A stretch of 64,000 nucleotides of DNA from Schoenoplectus triqueter (GCA_964058805.1 CAXKVV010002152.1:101655-165654), one strand, 5' to 3'. Numbered from the stretch's first letter, positions 1 through 11,200 are shown. Notes: generated by a model not told the origin, from the sequence alone. A program made the numbers and translations.

Positions 1-1
1 A

Positions 2-3000
2 GCCGATCTGGCAAGCACTAAACCCAAGAAAGGGGAGTCAATGACAGATTTTATCAATAGATGGCGGAACCTCAGCATCAAATGCGACCGCACATTGACC
101 GAAGATGAAGCCGTCAACTTAATCATGAAAAACATTGACGGGTGGATGGGCATGCTTCTTGGTGTGACAAAGGTCAACACATTCAAAGACTTGCTCAGAT
201 CGGTATCCAACATGGAAAGGATGTCACCGCACACCGTGCCAAACTTTATGAATAATAGGCCGCAACGAGGGGCCCGAGCTGAAACCAAAGTGGCATTCAC
301 CTCGCTAAAAGACAAGATGGTTGTCAACGCAGACACCCAAGGCGGCAGCAGTAGCACAAATGGCAACAATTACAATAAGGGACCCAGGCCCAATCCAGGA
401 GGGAATTCACGGAGTTTTGAATCCCTTAAACAAAAGAAATCTAAACCGTACTCCTTCAGAAAAGATAAAGTTGCCCAAATCTTCAGGGGAGCACTGAAGA
501 ATGGTCTAACCCTGCCGGCCAGTAAACGTCCGGAAGATGCCGATAAATCGGACGAACCCAACTTTTGCCCATACCACAGAATAATAGGGCACTCAATTGA
601 AGATTGCTGGGTCTTCAAAGATTGGGTCGAGAAGGCGTATAAAAATGGTGAAATTACTTTACCAAAAGGGTTCTTGCAAAGCCCATCAGCCCATGAGCAG
701 GCCAACACGATCTCTCATGAGGAAGAGAAAGTCCCGGGCCAGTCATGCGAAGACCAGGAAGAACAATGGACTACGCACCTATCGAAGAAATCGATTAAAA
801 TGCTTAAAGCCCTTAAGAAAGAACCTGACATGAGATGGAAGGACGACATCACACCAGTGGTCCCACCAAAACCCAGGGTATATTATAAGGTGGACCAGAG
901 CCAAGATCAGGTTCTTAAGAAGAAAAAGAAGCATAGAAGCAACAAGTCCAGAAAGAATAAAATTGAAGAATGCGAGCAGGGCAGTCCCGAGGCGATTACC
1001 CTTCAACACTTCATCTCCAAAGAAGACTGGGAGAAGTTAACCCTAGGCCAAAAGAAAGAAGATGTAAATGAAGAAATAAATAAAGAAGAAAGCGAAGAGA
1101 TCTGGGGTGCTTCGTGCAATATGGTATATTCTTCTCACGACGAAGATATGCCAACATTAGAGGAGATGTTCTTCCCGAATGACGAAGGGGAAGCAAGCAC
1201 CTCTGGGACCAAGAACGAAGAGTGCAAAGCCGTGCTCCGGTCTGGGACTTATATACCCGAGAGACAGGCTCCCAAGGATTCCGATAAAGGAAAAGATAAG
1301 GCCCTGAATAAAGGTAAAGAGGTCGAGAATCCAAGCAAGAACCCAGAAAGGACCCGGTCGACGGGCGAAGAATATAATGTGTTGGCACATCTGCGTAAGA
1401 TTCCAGCGCTATTAAGCATATTTGACGCGTTGATGATGTCACAAGACCTAAGGGAGGTACTAATCCAGGCCTTGCAAGATCCCGAGAAGTACAAGTCATA
1501 CTTTGTCGAGCAAAATATGCAAGAAGCCCTATTCACCGCCAAACGGGCCGCCTGTATAAATTTCACAGATGATGACCTCCTGATAGGCACCGTCGACCAC
1601 AACCGCCCATTGTACATCACTGGAAATTGTGGAGGGCAAAAGATTGGCCGCATCTTGGTCGACGCAGGGTCTTCGATCAATATTATGCCGCTCAAAACCC
1701 TAAAGACCATCACCTTAGATGTGAAGAACCTATCTGATGAAAAGGTGATTATTCATGGCTTCAATCAAAACTCCCAAAAGGCCCTGGGAGCTATAACTCT
1801 GAACCTGCAATGCGGAAGCCTAAGAGCGCCTACTAAATTCTATGTCATTGACGCTGAAACCTCTTATCGGGCGTTGCTGGGTCGCCCGTGGCTTCACAGC
1901 AATCAGGTCATACCCTCTACTCTGCACCAATGCCTGAAATATATTGAGAATGGTAAGCAAAAGAGAATTGACGGAGATGTCAAGCCATTCGGGGTGCATG
2001 AGATTAAGTTCAATGACGCCCAATATTTTCTGCCTAAATCCGCCGTGGCGCCGAGCCGGCCAATGACAAAAGCAGGTCAGAAACCCTTCAGCAAAGGCCC
2101 TAAATTTGATACCTCATCTGGAGAAGAAGAAGAGGTTAAATTCAATATCAAACCCCGAGGTGCTCGAGCCCAAAGACCCGGAAGAAAGTCGGGTGAAGAA
2201 GCAACCTTCCGCTTCAAACAGGTGGCTGCGTATAAGGCCCAAATAAAGCCGAGCGAAATCAAGTCAAGTGATTCTGAAGAGGAGGTCATTTTCAATTTTA
2301 AGCCTGCCAACACCCCTCAAATTCAGATCATAGAGGCAACTTCGAGAGAAGACTCTGAAGATTCTGACGACTCGGGCGATACCACCTCGGGAGAAGAGTC
2401 TGGCCATGATCGTCAGCCCTGGGAAGAGGAATCTGACGAAGAGATCATCTATCACATCCTCAAAAAGCCATATAAAGGGCCCGAAACAGATAATGAAAGT
2501 GAGGAGTCATATATGATCAACACGGGACCCGGTAGCGGAAGGGATAACCCGGTTAGGCCGAGGCCTATAAATGAAGAACGCTCATGGCGGGAAAATTTCG
2601 AAGGTCGCGTCTGGAATGCGATTGACGAAATAAGGCACCAAGTTGAAAATAATAGAAGAGAGGTGTCTGAACAATGGGAAGTGATGCAGGACATCAAAAC
2701 GCAACATAACGAGATCATGATAATGATTGAAAACCTGCAAACCGCAATTTATAACTCCGAGCTACTCAAGGAGGTGACGAGCGAACCCCGTTCCGGGACC
2801 CCTGAAAGACAAGCACCCGATAGCGGCAAACGGGTAATTGTAATAGTAGATGAATCAAAAGGGGAAGAAACGAAAGCTAAACAATCGACCGTCATGCAAA
2901 CCCTCAAGGTCAAGAAGAGTAAACCATACTCTTTTCTAAAAAATAAAACAGCTCGGATATTTGAGCAGGCCTTAAAGAGTGGGTTAACACTTCCCGTCTG

Positions 3001-6000
3001 TAAAAGACCCGCAGACATGGAAAGAACCGGTGAAGGCGAATTCTGCCCCTATCATCGCATACTGGGCCATACAATTGAAGAATGTTGGGTATTCAAAGAC
3101 CTAATAGAAGAAGGGCACAGAAACGGGACGATCCAACTCCCGAAGAGCTTTCAACAAGACCCAGCTCCGCATAACTTGAATAACAAGGGCAAAGGGGTGG
3201 CTTATACGATCTCGCACACTCCCGTACCTAGTAAACCTAAGGTTGCGAGACGTAAGCCGATCAAAGAAATCTACCGCTCTAACTCAGTCATGAACATTGA
3301 GATAGAAGAAGAGATGGCAGCGCTAGAGATTACTGTGGTTCCCGAAAGGCATTTTAAAGACCTCATGCCAAGGGAAGTGAACCATATACAAACCCTGAAG
3401 ACCTTTGTTGTGCCGGCAAAGGTAGAGCGCATCAAAGGGAGAACTATCATCCACAAGGCTATAATTTTCTATCAGAGCGATTCAACCCAGTCTCTGAAGA
3501 ACCCTGATCGCAACACTTGGAAAAAGTGGGTGATAGAACAAGAATCGGAGAATGCAACGAGCGATGACGCTGCATCTCATCCCTTTGGAAAGGAGCTATA
3601 TAAATTGGCGAAAAGGGCAAGATGTCTGAGAGACATATCCAAGGCCGAGGCCAAGCGCTTTGATGAACTCTGGAATGGCGGCCAGAATAAAGTCCTGGGC
3701 CTGGATGGTAAAATAAAATACACCCGGGGATTAGGGTACAACTGCGATGACGCAGCATGCTTCGAGGGGTCTCTCAACGAATACCATATGAAAGAAAGCT
3801 GTTGCATGACTTCTGTTGAAATGCCGGATAATGAAACAGAAGAGGACAATACCCCGGTCCTGAAAAATGCTTTGAAACAGCTGGAAAAGGAACCTAACAC
3901 GGTCGATGAGTTAGCTGAAATCAATTTGGGGACGGAAGAAGACCCACGACCAACTTTTATAAGCGCGTCGTTGCCGGAAGAGGTGGCTGACAGGTTGAAG
4001 ACATTCCTTAGAAGCTATATGGACTGCTTCGCTTGGAGTTATAAAGAAATGCCTGGATTAGATCCCAATGTAGCGGTCCATTACTTAAAAATTGATCCAA
4101 CCTTCAAGCCGATTAAACAAGCACCGAGGCGAATGAGAATAGAACTCGAAGAGAAGGTCGTGGAGGAGACAAAGAAACTCATCGACGCCGGCTTTATACG
4201 GGAAGAAGAGACGCCAGAATGGGTGGCTAGCATTGTCCCGGTTAAAAAGAAAAATGGGCAAATCCGCATTTGCGTAGACTTTCGGGACTTAAATAAGGCG
4301 TGCCCTAAAGATGATTTTCCGCTCCCCGTAACCGAAATCATAATTGACCATACATCCTCTTATGAAGTCTTCTCCTTCATGGACGGTTATGCGGGTTATA
4401 ATCAAATCAAAATGGCGCCAGAAGATGAGAGGCATACGGCCTTCCGCACGCCGATTGGCATATATTGTTACAAAGTCATGCCGTTTGGGCTGAAAAACGC
4501 GGGTGCCACCTACCAACGGGCGATGACAAAGATATTCAACGATCTGATCCACAAGATAGTAGAATGCTATGTGGACGACCTAGTCATCAAGGCCATGTCA
4601 TATGAAGAACACTTCCAATATCTTGAGGTCGTTTTCAACCGCCTGAGAGAACATGCGCTCAAATTAAACCCGTTGAAATGCGCATTCATGGTATCTTCTG
4701 GTAAATTTCTAGGGTTTGTAGTACGCCATAGGGGAATTGAGATAGACCCGGGCAAAATCAAAGCAATAACTGAACTATCCCCGCCGAAGAATTTAAAACA
4801 ATTGCGATCTTTGCAAGGGCAATTGGCGTACATCAGGCGGTTCATAGCCAACCTATCGGGTAAAATCCAACCCTTCACCCGGCTAACTAAGAAGAATATC
4901 CCGTTTAAGTGGGATGGCGAGTGCCAGCGAGCCTTTGAAGAAATCAAGGCATATCTACTCAACCCTCCAGTATTGGCGGCGCCCATACCCGGGAAGGAAC
5001 TTATCCTATATACGACTGCCCTAGATGGATCCTTGGGAGCCCTATTGGCCCAAGAAAACCAGGATGGTAACCAAAATGCGCTATATTACTTAAGTCGCAT
5101 GATGGTAGGAGCAGAATATGGGTATTCACCGATTGAGATGCATTGTCTAGCCCTAATCTTCGCGGTAAAGAAGTTGAGGCACTACATGCTAGCCCACAAA
5201 ATCATTTTAATATCCAAGGTGGACCCTCTTAAGTATCTGATGACTCGGCCAATGTTGACGGGGAGGCTGGCCAAGTGGGCTATCATTCTCACCGAGTTCG
5301 ACATCACCTATACACCGCAAAAGGCGATAAAGGGGCAGGCGCTAGCAGATTTCCTGGCTGCACATCCGATTCAAGATGACTCCCCATTAAAATGTGACTT
5401 CCCTGATGAGGAAACCCTACATGTTGAAGAAGGAAGTCCCATATGGGAGATGTACTTTGATGGTGCTTCTTCAATCAAGCCGATCGCGGGCCCGGGAGTC
5501 CCAACTGTGCGGGCTGGCGCAGGACTAGTCTTCGTAACCCCGGAAGGCGGGATAATACGACATTCTCTGGCTTTAACCGAGCCATGCACAAATAATGAAG
5601 CAGAGTATGAGGCGCTTATCGCCGGACTAGAGCTATCACTGGAGCTAGAGATCAAGGCTGTGCGCATCTTTGGGGATTCACAGTTGATTATAAATCAAAT
5701 AATTGGCGAATACAAGGTCTTGAAGCCGGAACTAATACAATATCACCAGAAGGCCATGGAACTAATGAAGAAAATCCCATATGTGTCCATTGAGAAGGTC
5801 ACGAGGGCCGTGAATGGTGAAGCAGATGCGTTGGCCAAACTCGCCAAGGAGCTGGGTGAACCAACAGAGCCGGAAATCCATATCGTCGTCCGCAATAGGA
5901 GGCCATTATCATTGTGTCAGACGATAGATAATGCGAATAATGAAAATACTGGGCCAGAAAAGATAGAATGCCAAGAAACAATGATAACTGAAGAAGATGA

Positions 6001-7252
6001 TGATTGGAGACAGCCGTTCATCGAATATTTCCGGCATGGCACCCTCCCCAAAGACAAAAGAATCGCTGATCAACTAAGAAAACGGGTACTACGATATGCG
6101 TATGTGGGCAACACGTTATACCGTAGGTCTTATGATCAGTTGTGGCTAAGATGCGTATCAGGACCTGAAGCCGGGCAGGTGATGAAAGAAGTTCATTCCG
6201 GACTATGCGAAGCACATCAGTCTGGGCCAAAGATGAAACTAAAAATCAAGCGAATGGGATATTATTGGCCCACAATGGTGGCTGATTGTGAAGAGCATGC
6301 AAAGAAGTGCCGCATGTGCCAAATACACGGCCCTTTTATACATCAAGCGCCAAACCTGTTGCACCCCACGGTAGCATCCTGGCCATTTAATATGTGGGGC
6401 ACAGATATAGTGGGACCCATAGACCCTCCAACGTCGAGAGGTCACCGGTTCATCCTGGCGGCGACAGATTACTTTACGAAATGGGCCGAAGCCGTTCCAC
6501 TCAAAGAAGTTAAAGCGTCTGATGTGGTTAAGTTCTTCAAGACGCACATCCTTTACCGATTTGGTACACCACAACGAATAATATCCGATAATGGAACGGC
6601 CTTCAAGAGCTCCAAAGTCTATGCCCTGGCGGAGCAATTTAATATTGATTGGAGATTCTCGTCCATTTATAACCCGAGAGCCAACGGCCTGGCCGAAGCC
6701 TTTAACAAAACCCTAATAAATATCATGAAGAAGACCGTAGACGGCAACCAACGAGACTGGGATAACCGTCTACAGGAGGCATTATGGGCTTATCGGACCA
6801 CGTACCGAACGCCTACGCAAGCTACCCCATATTCTCTGGCTTTTGGGGTTGAAGCCGTCCTCCCTCTTGAGGTGGAACTACCGTCATTGCGGGTGGCTAT
6901 GCAAAATGATATGACCATGGACGAATGCCAACAACTTAGACTGGACGAGTTGGATGCCATGGACGAGAAGAGACTGATAGCCCAGCAGAACCTTGAAATA
7001 TATCAGGCAAAAATGGCAAGGGCATATGATAAGATGGCGCGAGTCAGGGCATTTCAACAAGGGGAGCTTGTTCTTGTCCTCAAGAGGCCGATCATTGGCC
7101 GGCACATCGGCCCGAAATTCTCTCCGAATTGGGAAGGGCCATATGTAATTGAGAAGGTATACGGGGGCGGCGCATACCAACTCATAGACCATGAAGGTGA
7201 AAGGCCCATGCCACCGATTAATGGGCGATATCTGAAGAAATACTACACATAG
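2..7252 (+). CDS. Tat-lineage Ty3/gypsy gag-pol polyprotein (5'-partial)
   Basis: A single open frame without stops encodes gag, protease, reverse transcriptase, RNase H and integrase. Residue 1 is the ATG at 41, but the frame stays open to the window edge and the upstream codons read like gag, so the true start lies outside. Visible in order: gag (TDFINRWRNL); a zinc-knuckle-like C176-H179-H184-C189; protease VDAGSS with D541; acidic spacer and coiled-coil-like stretch to about 955; a second knuckle C1002-H1005-H1010-C1015; reverse transcriptase with YVDD at 1510-1513; ancestral RNase H; a second, plant-type RNase H beginning FDG (D1807); integrase H2C2 finger and DDE D2122, D2183, E2219 (35 residues between the last two); and a GPY-like C-terminus. 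Two RNase H domains in this order are typical of the Tat clade (Ogre/Retand-like), from family knowledge. The intact frame suggests recent activity. Subfamily is not determined. Confidence 0.95.
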   Translation, partial: ADLASTKPKKGESMTDFINRWRNLSIKCDRTLTEDEAVNLIMKNIDGWMGMLLGVTKVNTFKDLLRSVSNMERMSPHTVPNFMNNRPQRGARAETKVAFTSLKDKMVVNADTQGGSSSTNGNNYNKGPRPNPGGNSRSFESLKQKKSKPYSFRKDKVAQIFRGALKNGLTLPASKRPEDADKSDEPNFCPYHRIIGHSIEDCWVFKDWVEKAYKNGEITLPKGFLQSPSAHEQANTISHEEEKVPGQSCEDQEEQWTTHLSKKSIKMLKALKKEPDMRWKDDITPVVPPKPRVYYKVDQSQDQVLKKKKKHRSNKSRKNKIEECEQGSPEAITLQHFISKEDWEKLTLGQKKEDVNEEINKEESEEIWGASCNMVYSSHDEDMPTLEEMFFPNDEGEASTSGTKNEECKAVLRSGTYIPERQAPKDSDKGKDKALNKGKEVENPSKNPERTRSTGEEYNVLAHLRKIPALLSIFDALMMSQDLREVLIQALQDPEKYKSYFVEQNMQEALFTAKRAACINFTDDDLLIGTVDHNRPLYITGNCGGQKIGRILVDAGSSINIMPLKTLKTITLDVKNLSDEKVIIHGFNQNSQKALGAITLNLQCGSLRAPTKFYVIDAETSYRALLGRPWLHSNQVIPSTLHQCLKYIENGKQKRIDGDVKPFGVHEIKFNDAQYFLPKSAVAPSRPMTKAGQKPFSKGPKFDTSSGEEEEVKFNIKPRGARAQRPGRKSGEEATFRFKQVAAYKAQIKPSEIKSSDSEEEVIFNFKPANTPQIQIIEATSREDSEDSDDSGDTTSGEESGHDRQPWEEESDEEIIYHILKKPYKGPETDNESEESYMINTGPGSGRDNPVRPRPINEERSWRENFEGRVWNAIDEIRHQVENNRREVSEQWEVMQDIKTQHNEIMIMIENLQTAIYNSELLKEVTSEPRSGTPERQAPDSGKRVIVIVDESKGEETKAKQSTVMQTLKVKKSKPYSFLKNKTARIFEQALKSGLTLPVCKRPADMERTGEGEFCPYHRILGHTIEECWVFKDLIEEGHRNGTIQLPKSFQQDPAPHNLNNKGKGVAYTISHTPVPSKPKVARRKPIKEIYRSNSVMNIEIEEEMAALEITVVPERHFKDLMPREVNHIQTLKTFVVPAKVERIKGRTIIHKAIIFYQSDSTQSLKNPDRNTWKKWVIEQESENATSDDAASHPFGKELYKLAKRARCLRDISKAEAKRFDELWNGGQNKVLGLDGKIKYTRGLGYNCDDAACFEGSLNEYHMKESCCMTSVEMPDNETEEDNTPVLKNALKQLEKEPNTVDELAEINLGTEEDPRPTFISASLPEEVADRLKTFLRSYMDCFAWSYKEMPGLDPNVAVHYLKIDPTFKPIKQAPRRMRIELEEKVVEETKKLIDAGFIREEETPEWVASIVPVKKKNGQIRICVDFRDLNKACPKDDFPLPVTEIIIDHTSSYEVFSFMDGYAGYNQIKMAPEDERHTAFRTPIGIYCYKVMPFGLKNAGATYQRAMTKIFNDLIHKIVECYVDDLVIKAMSYEEHFQYLEVVFNRLREHALKLNPLKCAFMVSSGKFLGFVVRHRGIEIDPGKIKAITELSPPKNLKQLRSLQGQLAYIRRFIANLSGKIQPFTRLTKKNIPFKWDGECQRAFEEIKAYLLNPPVLAAPIPGKELILYTTALDGSLGALLAQENQDGNQNALYYLSRMMVGAEYGYSPIEMHCLALIFAVKKLRHYMLAHKIILISKVDPLKYLMTRPMLTGRLAKWAIILTEFDITYTPQKAIKGQALADFLAAHPIQDDSPLKCDFPDEETLHVEEGSPIWEMYFDGASSIKPIAGPGVPTVRAGAGLVFVTPEGGIIRHSLALTEPCTNNEAEYEALIAGLELSLELEIKAVRIFGDSQLIINQIIGEYKVLKPELIQYHQKAMELMKKIPYVSIEKVTRAVNGEADALAKLAKELGEPTEPEIHIVVRNRRPLSLCQTIDNANNENTGPEKIECQETMITEEDDDWRQPFIEYFRHGTLPKDKRIADQLRKRVLRYAYVGNTLYRRSYDQLWLRCVSGPEAGQVMKEVHSGLCEAHQSGPKMKLKIKRMGYYWPTMVADCEEHAKKCRMCQIHGPFIHQAPNLLHPTVASWPFNMWGTDIVGPIDPPTSRGHRFILAATDYFTKWAEAVPLKEVKASDVVKFFKTHILYRFGTPQRIISDNGTAFKSSKVYALAEQFNIDWRFSSIYNPRANGLAEAFNKTLINIMKKTVDGNQRDWDNRLQEALWAYRTTYRTPTQATPYSLAFGVEAVLPLEVELPSLRVAMQNDMTMDECQQLRLDELDAMDEKRLIAQQNLEIYQAKMARAYDKMARVRAFQQGELVLVLKRPIIGRHIGPKFSPNWEGPYVIEKVYGGGAYQLIDHEGERPMPPINGRYLKKYYT
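439..700 (+). repeat. Gag knuckle module, copy 1 of an intragenic duplication
   Basis: This stretch (about residues 134-220) encodes SKPYSF, an alanine/leucine helix, LTLPxxKRP, FCPYHRIIGH, CWVFKD and xLPKxF. The same order and spacing return about 2.48 kb downstream in the same frame. The CX2HX4HX4C spacing equals a retroviral CCHC knuckle with the second Cys replaced by His; nucleic-acid binding is inferred. Confidence 0.85.
2918..3175 (+). repeat. Gag knuckle module, copy 2 of an intragenic duplication
   Basis: Residues about 960-1045 repeat the copy-1 module with conservative changes (SKPYSFLKNK, LTLPVCKRP, FCPYHRILGH, CWVFKD, LPKSF). It lies after the protease and before reverse transcriptase, an unusual place for a gag-like motif. 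Divergence between copies is clear at protein level, so the duplication predates this insertion. Confidence 0.85.
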
Positions 7253-7847
7253 CCCGGAGCGGGGCCAACCGAGTAGTATCTATTGTAAATAAATAAGGAG
7301 GGAATAAGTGTTCGCTTACACACACGTACACGAAACACAAACCCATGTCTAACCTCCACTTTTGCATAAAAATCCAAAAAACCCTACTTGTGCATCTGTA
7401 AATAGAATGCATCCAAAAATCCAAAACCACACAAACACGTATAGCCCTATAAAAAATAAAAAATATATAGAATAAGAGAATTCAAAGCCGAAACCACGCG
7501 AGAATGTAAGGCGAGAGCCTTGGTGTTTGGGCTCATAATACAAATACCACTGGGTTTGTCCATTTGATACAGAATAAACACAAAAATGGGCAGGGTTTGC
7601 AGTTTGTCCCTCAAACTATCTGTTGCCCAATGACGAAAGTTGCTCATATTGGTCGCCCGCGGCGCGAGCCAAGGGATAGGTCGAGCAAATTGGTGGCTAG
7701 TAAATAGTCGCTTCCGAGGGCATATAAATAAATAACTCTCGTACTATTAGTAACATGTATCACTAATAACAAAAATCTGCTCTCTTCTAATAAAATAAAG
7801 GGATATCTAAGTAAAACAATAAAAACCTATTTTCCTTACTCATTGAT
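7253..7847 (+). other. Retrotransposon 3' non-coding region with purine tract
   Basis: No coding sequence is seen. A purine-rich run after the gag-pol stop (7291-7306) is followed by TGTTCGC and is one candidate polypurine tract and LTR start. If so, the LTR would exceed 8 kb, which is long even for Tat elements, so this is only one of two options. Confidence 0.35.

Positions 7848-7896
<49 letters not shown>
7848..7896. repeat. Poly(A)/(TA)n microsatellite
   Basis: About 27 A residues run directly into a (TA)n tract of about 22 bp. It is a simple low-complexity repeat inside the retrotransposon's non-coding part. Confidence 0.95.
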
Positions 7897-7899
<3 letters not shown>

Positions 7900-7958
7900 A
7901 AATCTTTCCAATAAGGGGTTGCCACCTTTGTCCCCGACACCATGAGTGTTATACAAAG

Positions 7959-8423
7959 CCAGGTTGGGTGCATTCATCCGTAAAAGCACCACACGCCCGA
8001 AGAAATGGTGTGTCATAATCCCACGACATATCATGGAGGGGTCAGATCAAGGGTTTACGCTTGTACCCGACATCTCATGTTAAACAAAGCGGCTCGCTTA
8101 AAGAAGTGACTCAGGTCATGGAGAGCGGACCTACCCGATGAAAGCCTGTCTCGCAGGGATGCGTGATGGATGTTTGAGGGTAGCTAAAATATAAAAAACC
8201 AGGTTGGGTACATTCATTCGCAAAAGTACCACACGCCCAAGGAGGTGATCTGTTTCTAATCCCAAAATAGGTCATGGAGGGGTCAGATTAAGGGTTTATG
8301 CTTTGCCCGACATTCGGTGTCAAATAAAGTAATTCGCTTAAAGAAGTGACTCAGGTCATGGAGAGCGGACCTACCTGATGAAAGCCTGTCTCGCAGGGAT
8401 GCATGATGGATGTTTGAGGGTAG
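7959..8423 (+). repeat. 240-bp tandem duplication in element 3' region
   Basis: Two head-to-tail copies start at AGGTTGGGT (7961 and 8201) and end at GTTTGAGGGTAG (8183 and 8423), a 240-bp shift. The second half, around GACTCAGGTCATGGAGAGCG, is almost identical, while the middle parts have drifted. Tandem repeats between pol and the 3' LTR are characteristic of Tat elements. Confidence 0.88.
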
Positions 8424-9417
8424 TACCCCCACAAAACAAACTGAGTGGAGATGAGTGAACGTGAGTTTCCACTTCTGCACGCAACGATGCACAAATGAGG
8501 GGAGAGTGGGTGAGCTTCCACAAATAAATGTCAATTAAATATACAAGGAGCATCCACAAAATGGTGTTATCAATTGCATCCATAATCCAATTGATACTGG
8601 TAAGTTTATCCATCAGTAATAAAGGGATAAACGGGTTTATTCTGTACCCGGCCTAGAGGTCAATACAGACAGGTTCGGTATCCGTAAAATACCACGGTTA
8701 CTTCAGTTCTGTATTGTAATAAATAAAGAGAAGCTATGTATAGAATAAGTGCAATAGGGTGCTGTAAAGCTTTCCCTTTTTCTATTTTTGTACTTAGATG
8801 CTATGTGAAAATAAAAGCAGCTGTATTAGGCACTTTTACAACTAAGATTGAGAGTGTAAAAATGTAAAGAGCTTATGAAAAATCTCCCATACTGCGAGAG
8901 AAGAGATGAGAAAATAGCGAAGCAGGCGATCAGCATCCCTAACAGTGAAAGAAAAGAGAAAAGAAAGTGAAATAAGGTAGCCGAGAGATGCTATCTTTAT
9001 CTATCCCCATAGTGGCTGAAGCAGGTAGGTCAGCAGGAGGCTGAGTACATGCACCATTATCCCACGAGCGAGAGGCTGAGAGGACAGGCCCCACCATGTT
9101 GCGCTCATGAGAAGAATCTGATTAAAGGAAAATCTATCGAAGTCTAGCCTGAACCCTAAGAAGGAGAGAGGTGTGTCGAATATGTGCACCAAAGCAGGCC
9201 CTTCAAATTGCCAAATTCTTCAGGACCCGCTTTGGTGGGTGGCTCTTTGTTTACCCCTGAAAGGTTGAAGGAAGAAATACAAGAGAGAAAGCCAAGATCA
9301 AACCCTATGAGCTGAAGCAGTACAATCCCTGTACTACATGGAATAGTATCAATGCCAAGCCAGTATTTTGATACAACCAATCATGAGAAATCCCAATGTG
9401 ATTTTTGCTTTCAAGGC
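8424..9417 (+). other. Non-coding retrotransposon sequence, second purine-tract candidate
   Basis: No gene is seen. A purine tract at 9158-9171 (AAGAAGGAGAGAGG) is followed at once by TGTGTCG, matching the polypurine-tract then TG arrangement expected at a 3' LTR start. An LTR from 9172 to the terminus near 15540 or 15682 would be about 6.4-6.5 kb, within the large sizes known for Ogre-like elements. This is inference without the 5' LTR. Confidence 0.4.
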
Positions 9418-9625
9418 TGACCTGGTGCCAAAGCTGTGAGCAACCACCTAACCATGCTTTAATTTGTGTCAATTGCTGATAAGTAGTCAGCTCTATGACC
9501 AAATTACCCTCATGTTAAGGGATTGAAAGTCAATTTCACAAGACTGATCAGGTGCCAAAGCTGGGAGCAACCACCTGATCAAGTCTAGATTTGTATTAAT
9601 TGCTGATAAGTAGTCAGCACTTGAT
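9418..9625 (+). repeat. 127-bp-spaced direct repeat pair
   Basis: Two copies share GGTGCCAAAGCTG, GAGCAACCACCT, ATTGCTGATAAGTAGTCAGC in the same order at 9424 and 9551. The gaps between the shared words differ slightly. This is a local tandem duplication in the presumed LTR or 3' region. Confidence 0.85.
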
Positions 9626-11200
9626 CAAATCAAACCCTAATGAATATCAATATAAGTCTAATTGGTATTTAGTTAGGGTGGTTTTTGCAAGGAGAATTTA
9701 TTTGGCAGAGACACTGAGCTACAACTGATAAATAGGGATTTTATAAGAATAAAACAGGGTTTTATTGATCATGGAATTTTTAGCACAAGCAGACAGGGGT
9801 AAAAATGGAATATGAAAATACAGAGATAATAATCATGATTTTAGAGAATTTTGGTGAAAATTTTATGATTTTTGGATGAAGGGATCTATTAAAATTAATT
9901 GGAGAAAGAAAATCAGATAAATCCAAAGGTCAGGATTTGATCAAGGGCTTTTATGGGTGTAACTTGGAGCTGAAGAACTATCTGTGTGCAAATGGGAGAT
10001 GCTAAGCACATAAGGGATAAGTTGGCGCTGGAGGTGTTTTTAAAAAGGAGCAAACATTTGCATGAGCCCAGCGCACTTTATTTGTATCTCATTAAACCCG
10101 ACAAGTGGGGCCTGTTCATGTGCGCCGAGTTCACCCAAAAGCGGCCGCTTCCCATCTCTTACTCTTTCGCTGCTGCTGGGACCCACAGGGCAGAACTCTC
10201 TTCCTTTCTTCTCTGCCGCGATTTCTTCTTCTTTAACTCGATTTTTCAACAGAAGAAACGATTGAAAATGGAAATTGCTCAATCGGTGACGAAAATTTGT
10301 GAACTTTATATCGTTGGAAAGCCCTTGATGGAGAGAATGTGATGAAGCAACTCTCATCCTATTTGGTACATCACACGTCACTCGCATCCAAAGTGAAATT
10401 AGTTCGGCCAAAATACAATTGAAGCTGTCTGAGGCTCAATTACCCTACTTGATGATTCAGGGAGTACCTCTGGACCTCCACGACGCTGCCTAAACCCTAA
10501 ACTTGAGCTCTAGTACCTCTAAGCTTGAGAACCACCAACTTGCCAATCGGCAATGGAGAGAAGTGTTTAAAACCAGTGCCAGAGTGTGTAAATGGCCAAG
10601 GAAATGAATTGTACCTATTTCTGGGACCAATGTGATGTTAATAGGGCTTTCAATTAGAAGAATTGATCAAAAGACAAGTATAGCTAATTCAAGTGCTTAA
10701 ATCGGGCTTAAAATGGAAACATGAGTTTGGGATGCCTAATTGGTTCCTTCTATCATCTGAACCTACTAAGGAGAGTACTGAGGCAGTGTGGGAGTATCCA
10801 GAAGCTTCTGGAAGAGTCCAGAAAGAGGGAATTGTGTAAATGGCAGTTGAGTGGCATTGTTGTAATTTTAAACAAAAGCCTAACAGAATAAAACTACCAT
10901 CATTTCAGTTGTTGTGAATCAGCAACTGCCTCAGCATTGTTCAGTGGACCATAAGGTGCATCAAGAGAGTGATTAAACTGGAAATCAAAAGACCAAGTGC
11001 AGATGGGCTAAAAGGAGATGAAGTTGGCAGAAAACAGAAAAAATATCAATTGCCAAGCTGGCAATCCAGACTTCAAAGCACTCCCCTCAACAAACACGAC
11101 TGAGATCAGTCCTGGCCATTGGATTAGTGAAGGAGAGGTTGAGATTGTGCCATGTCAGTGATCTGTGGGAGGGAAAAAGCACAAACTGTGCTAAGAGAAA
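9626..11200 (+). other. Non-coding retrotransposon sequence without a supported gene
   Basis: Short frames exist on both strands near 10.0-10.4 kb but overlap each other and resemble no family I recognise. Composition resembles the flanking LTR-like DNA. It is assigned to the element by context only. Confidence 0.45.

Noticed and set aside
9986..10411. Overlapping frames on both strands near 10 kb
   Set aside because: They shadow each other in retroelement non-coding DNA and show no family motifs.
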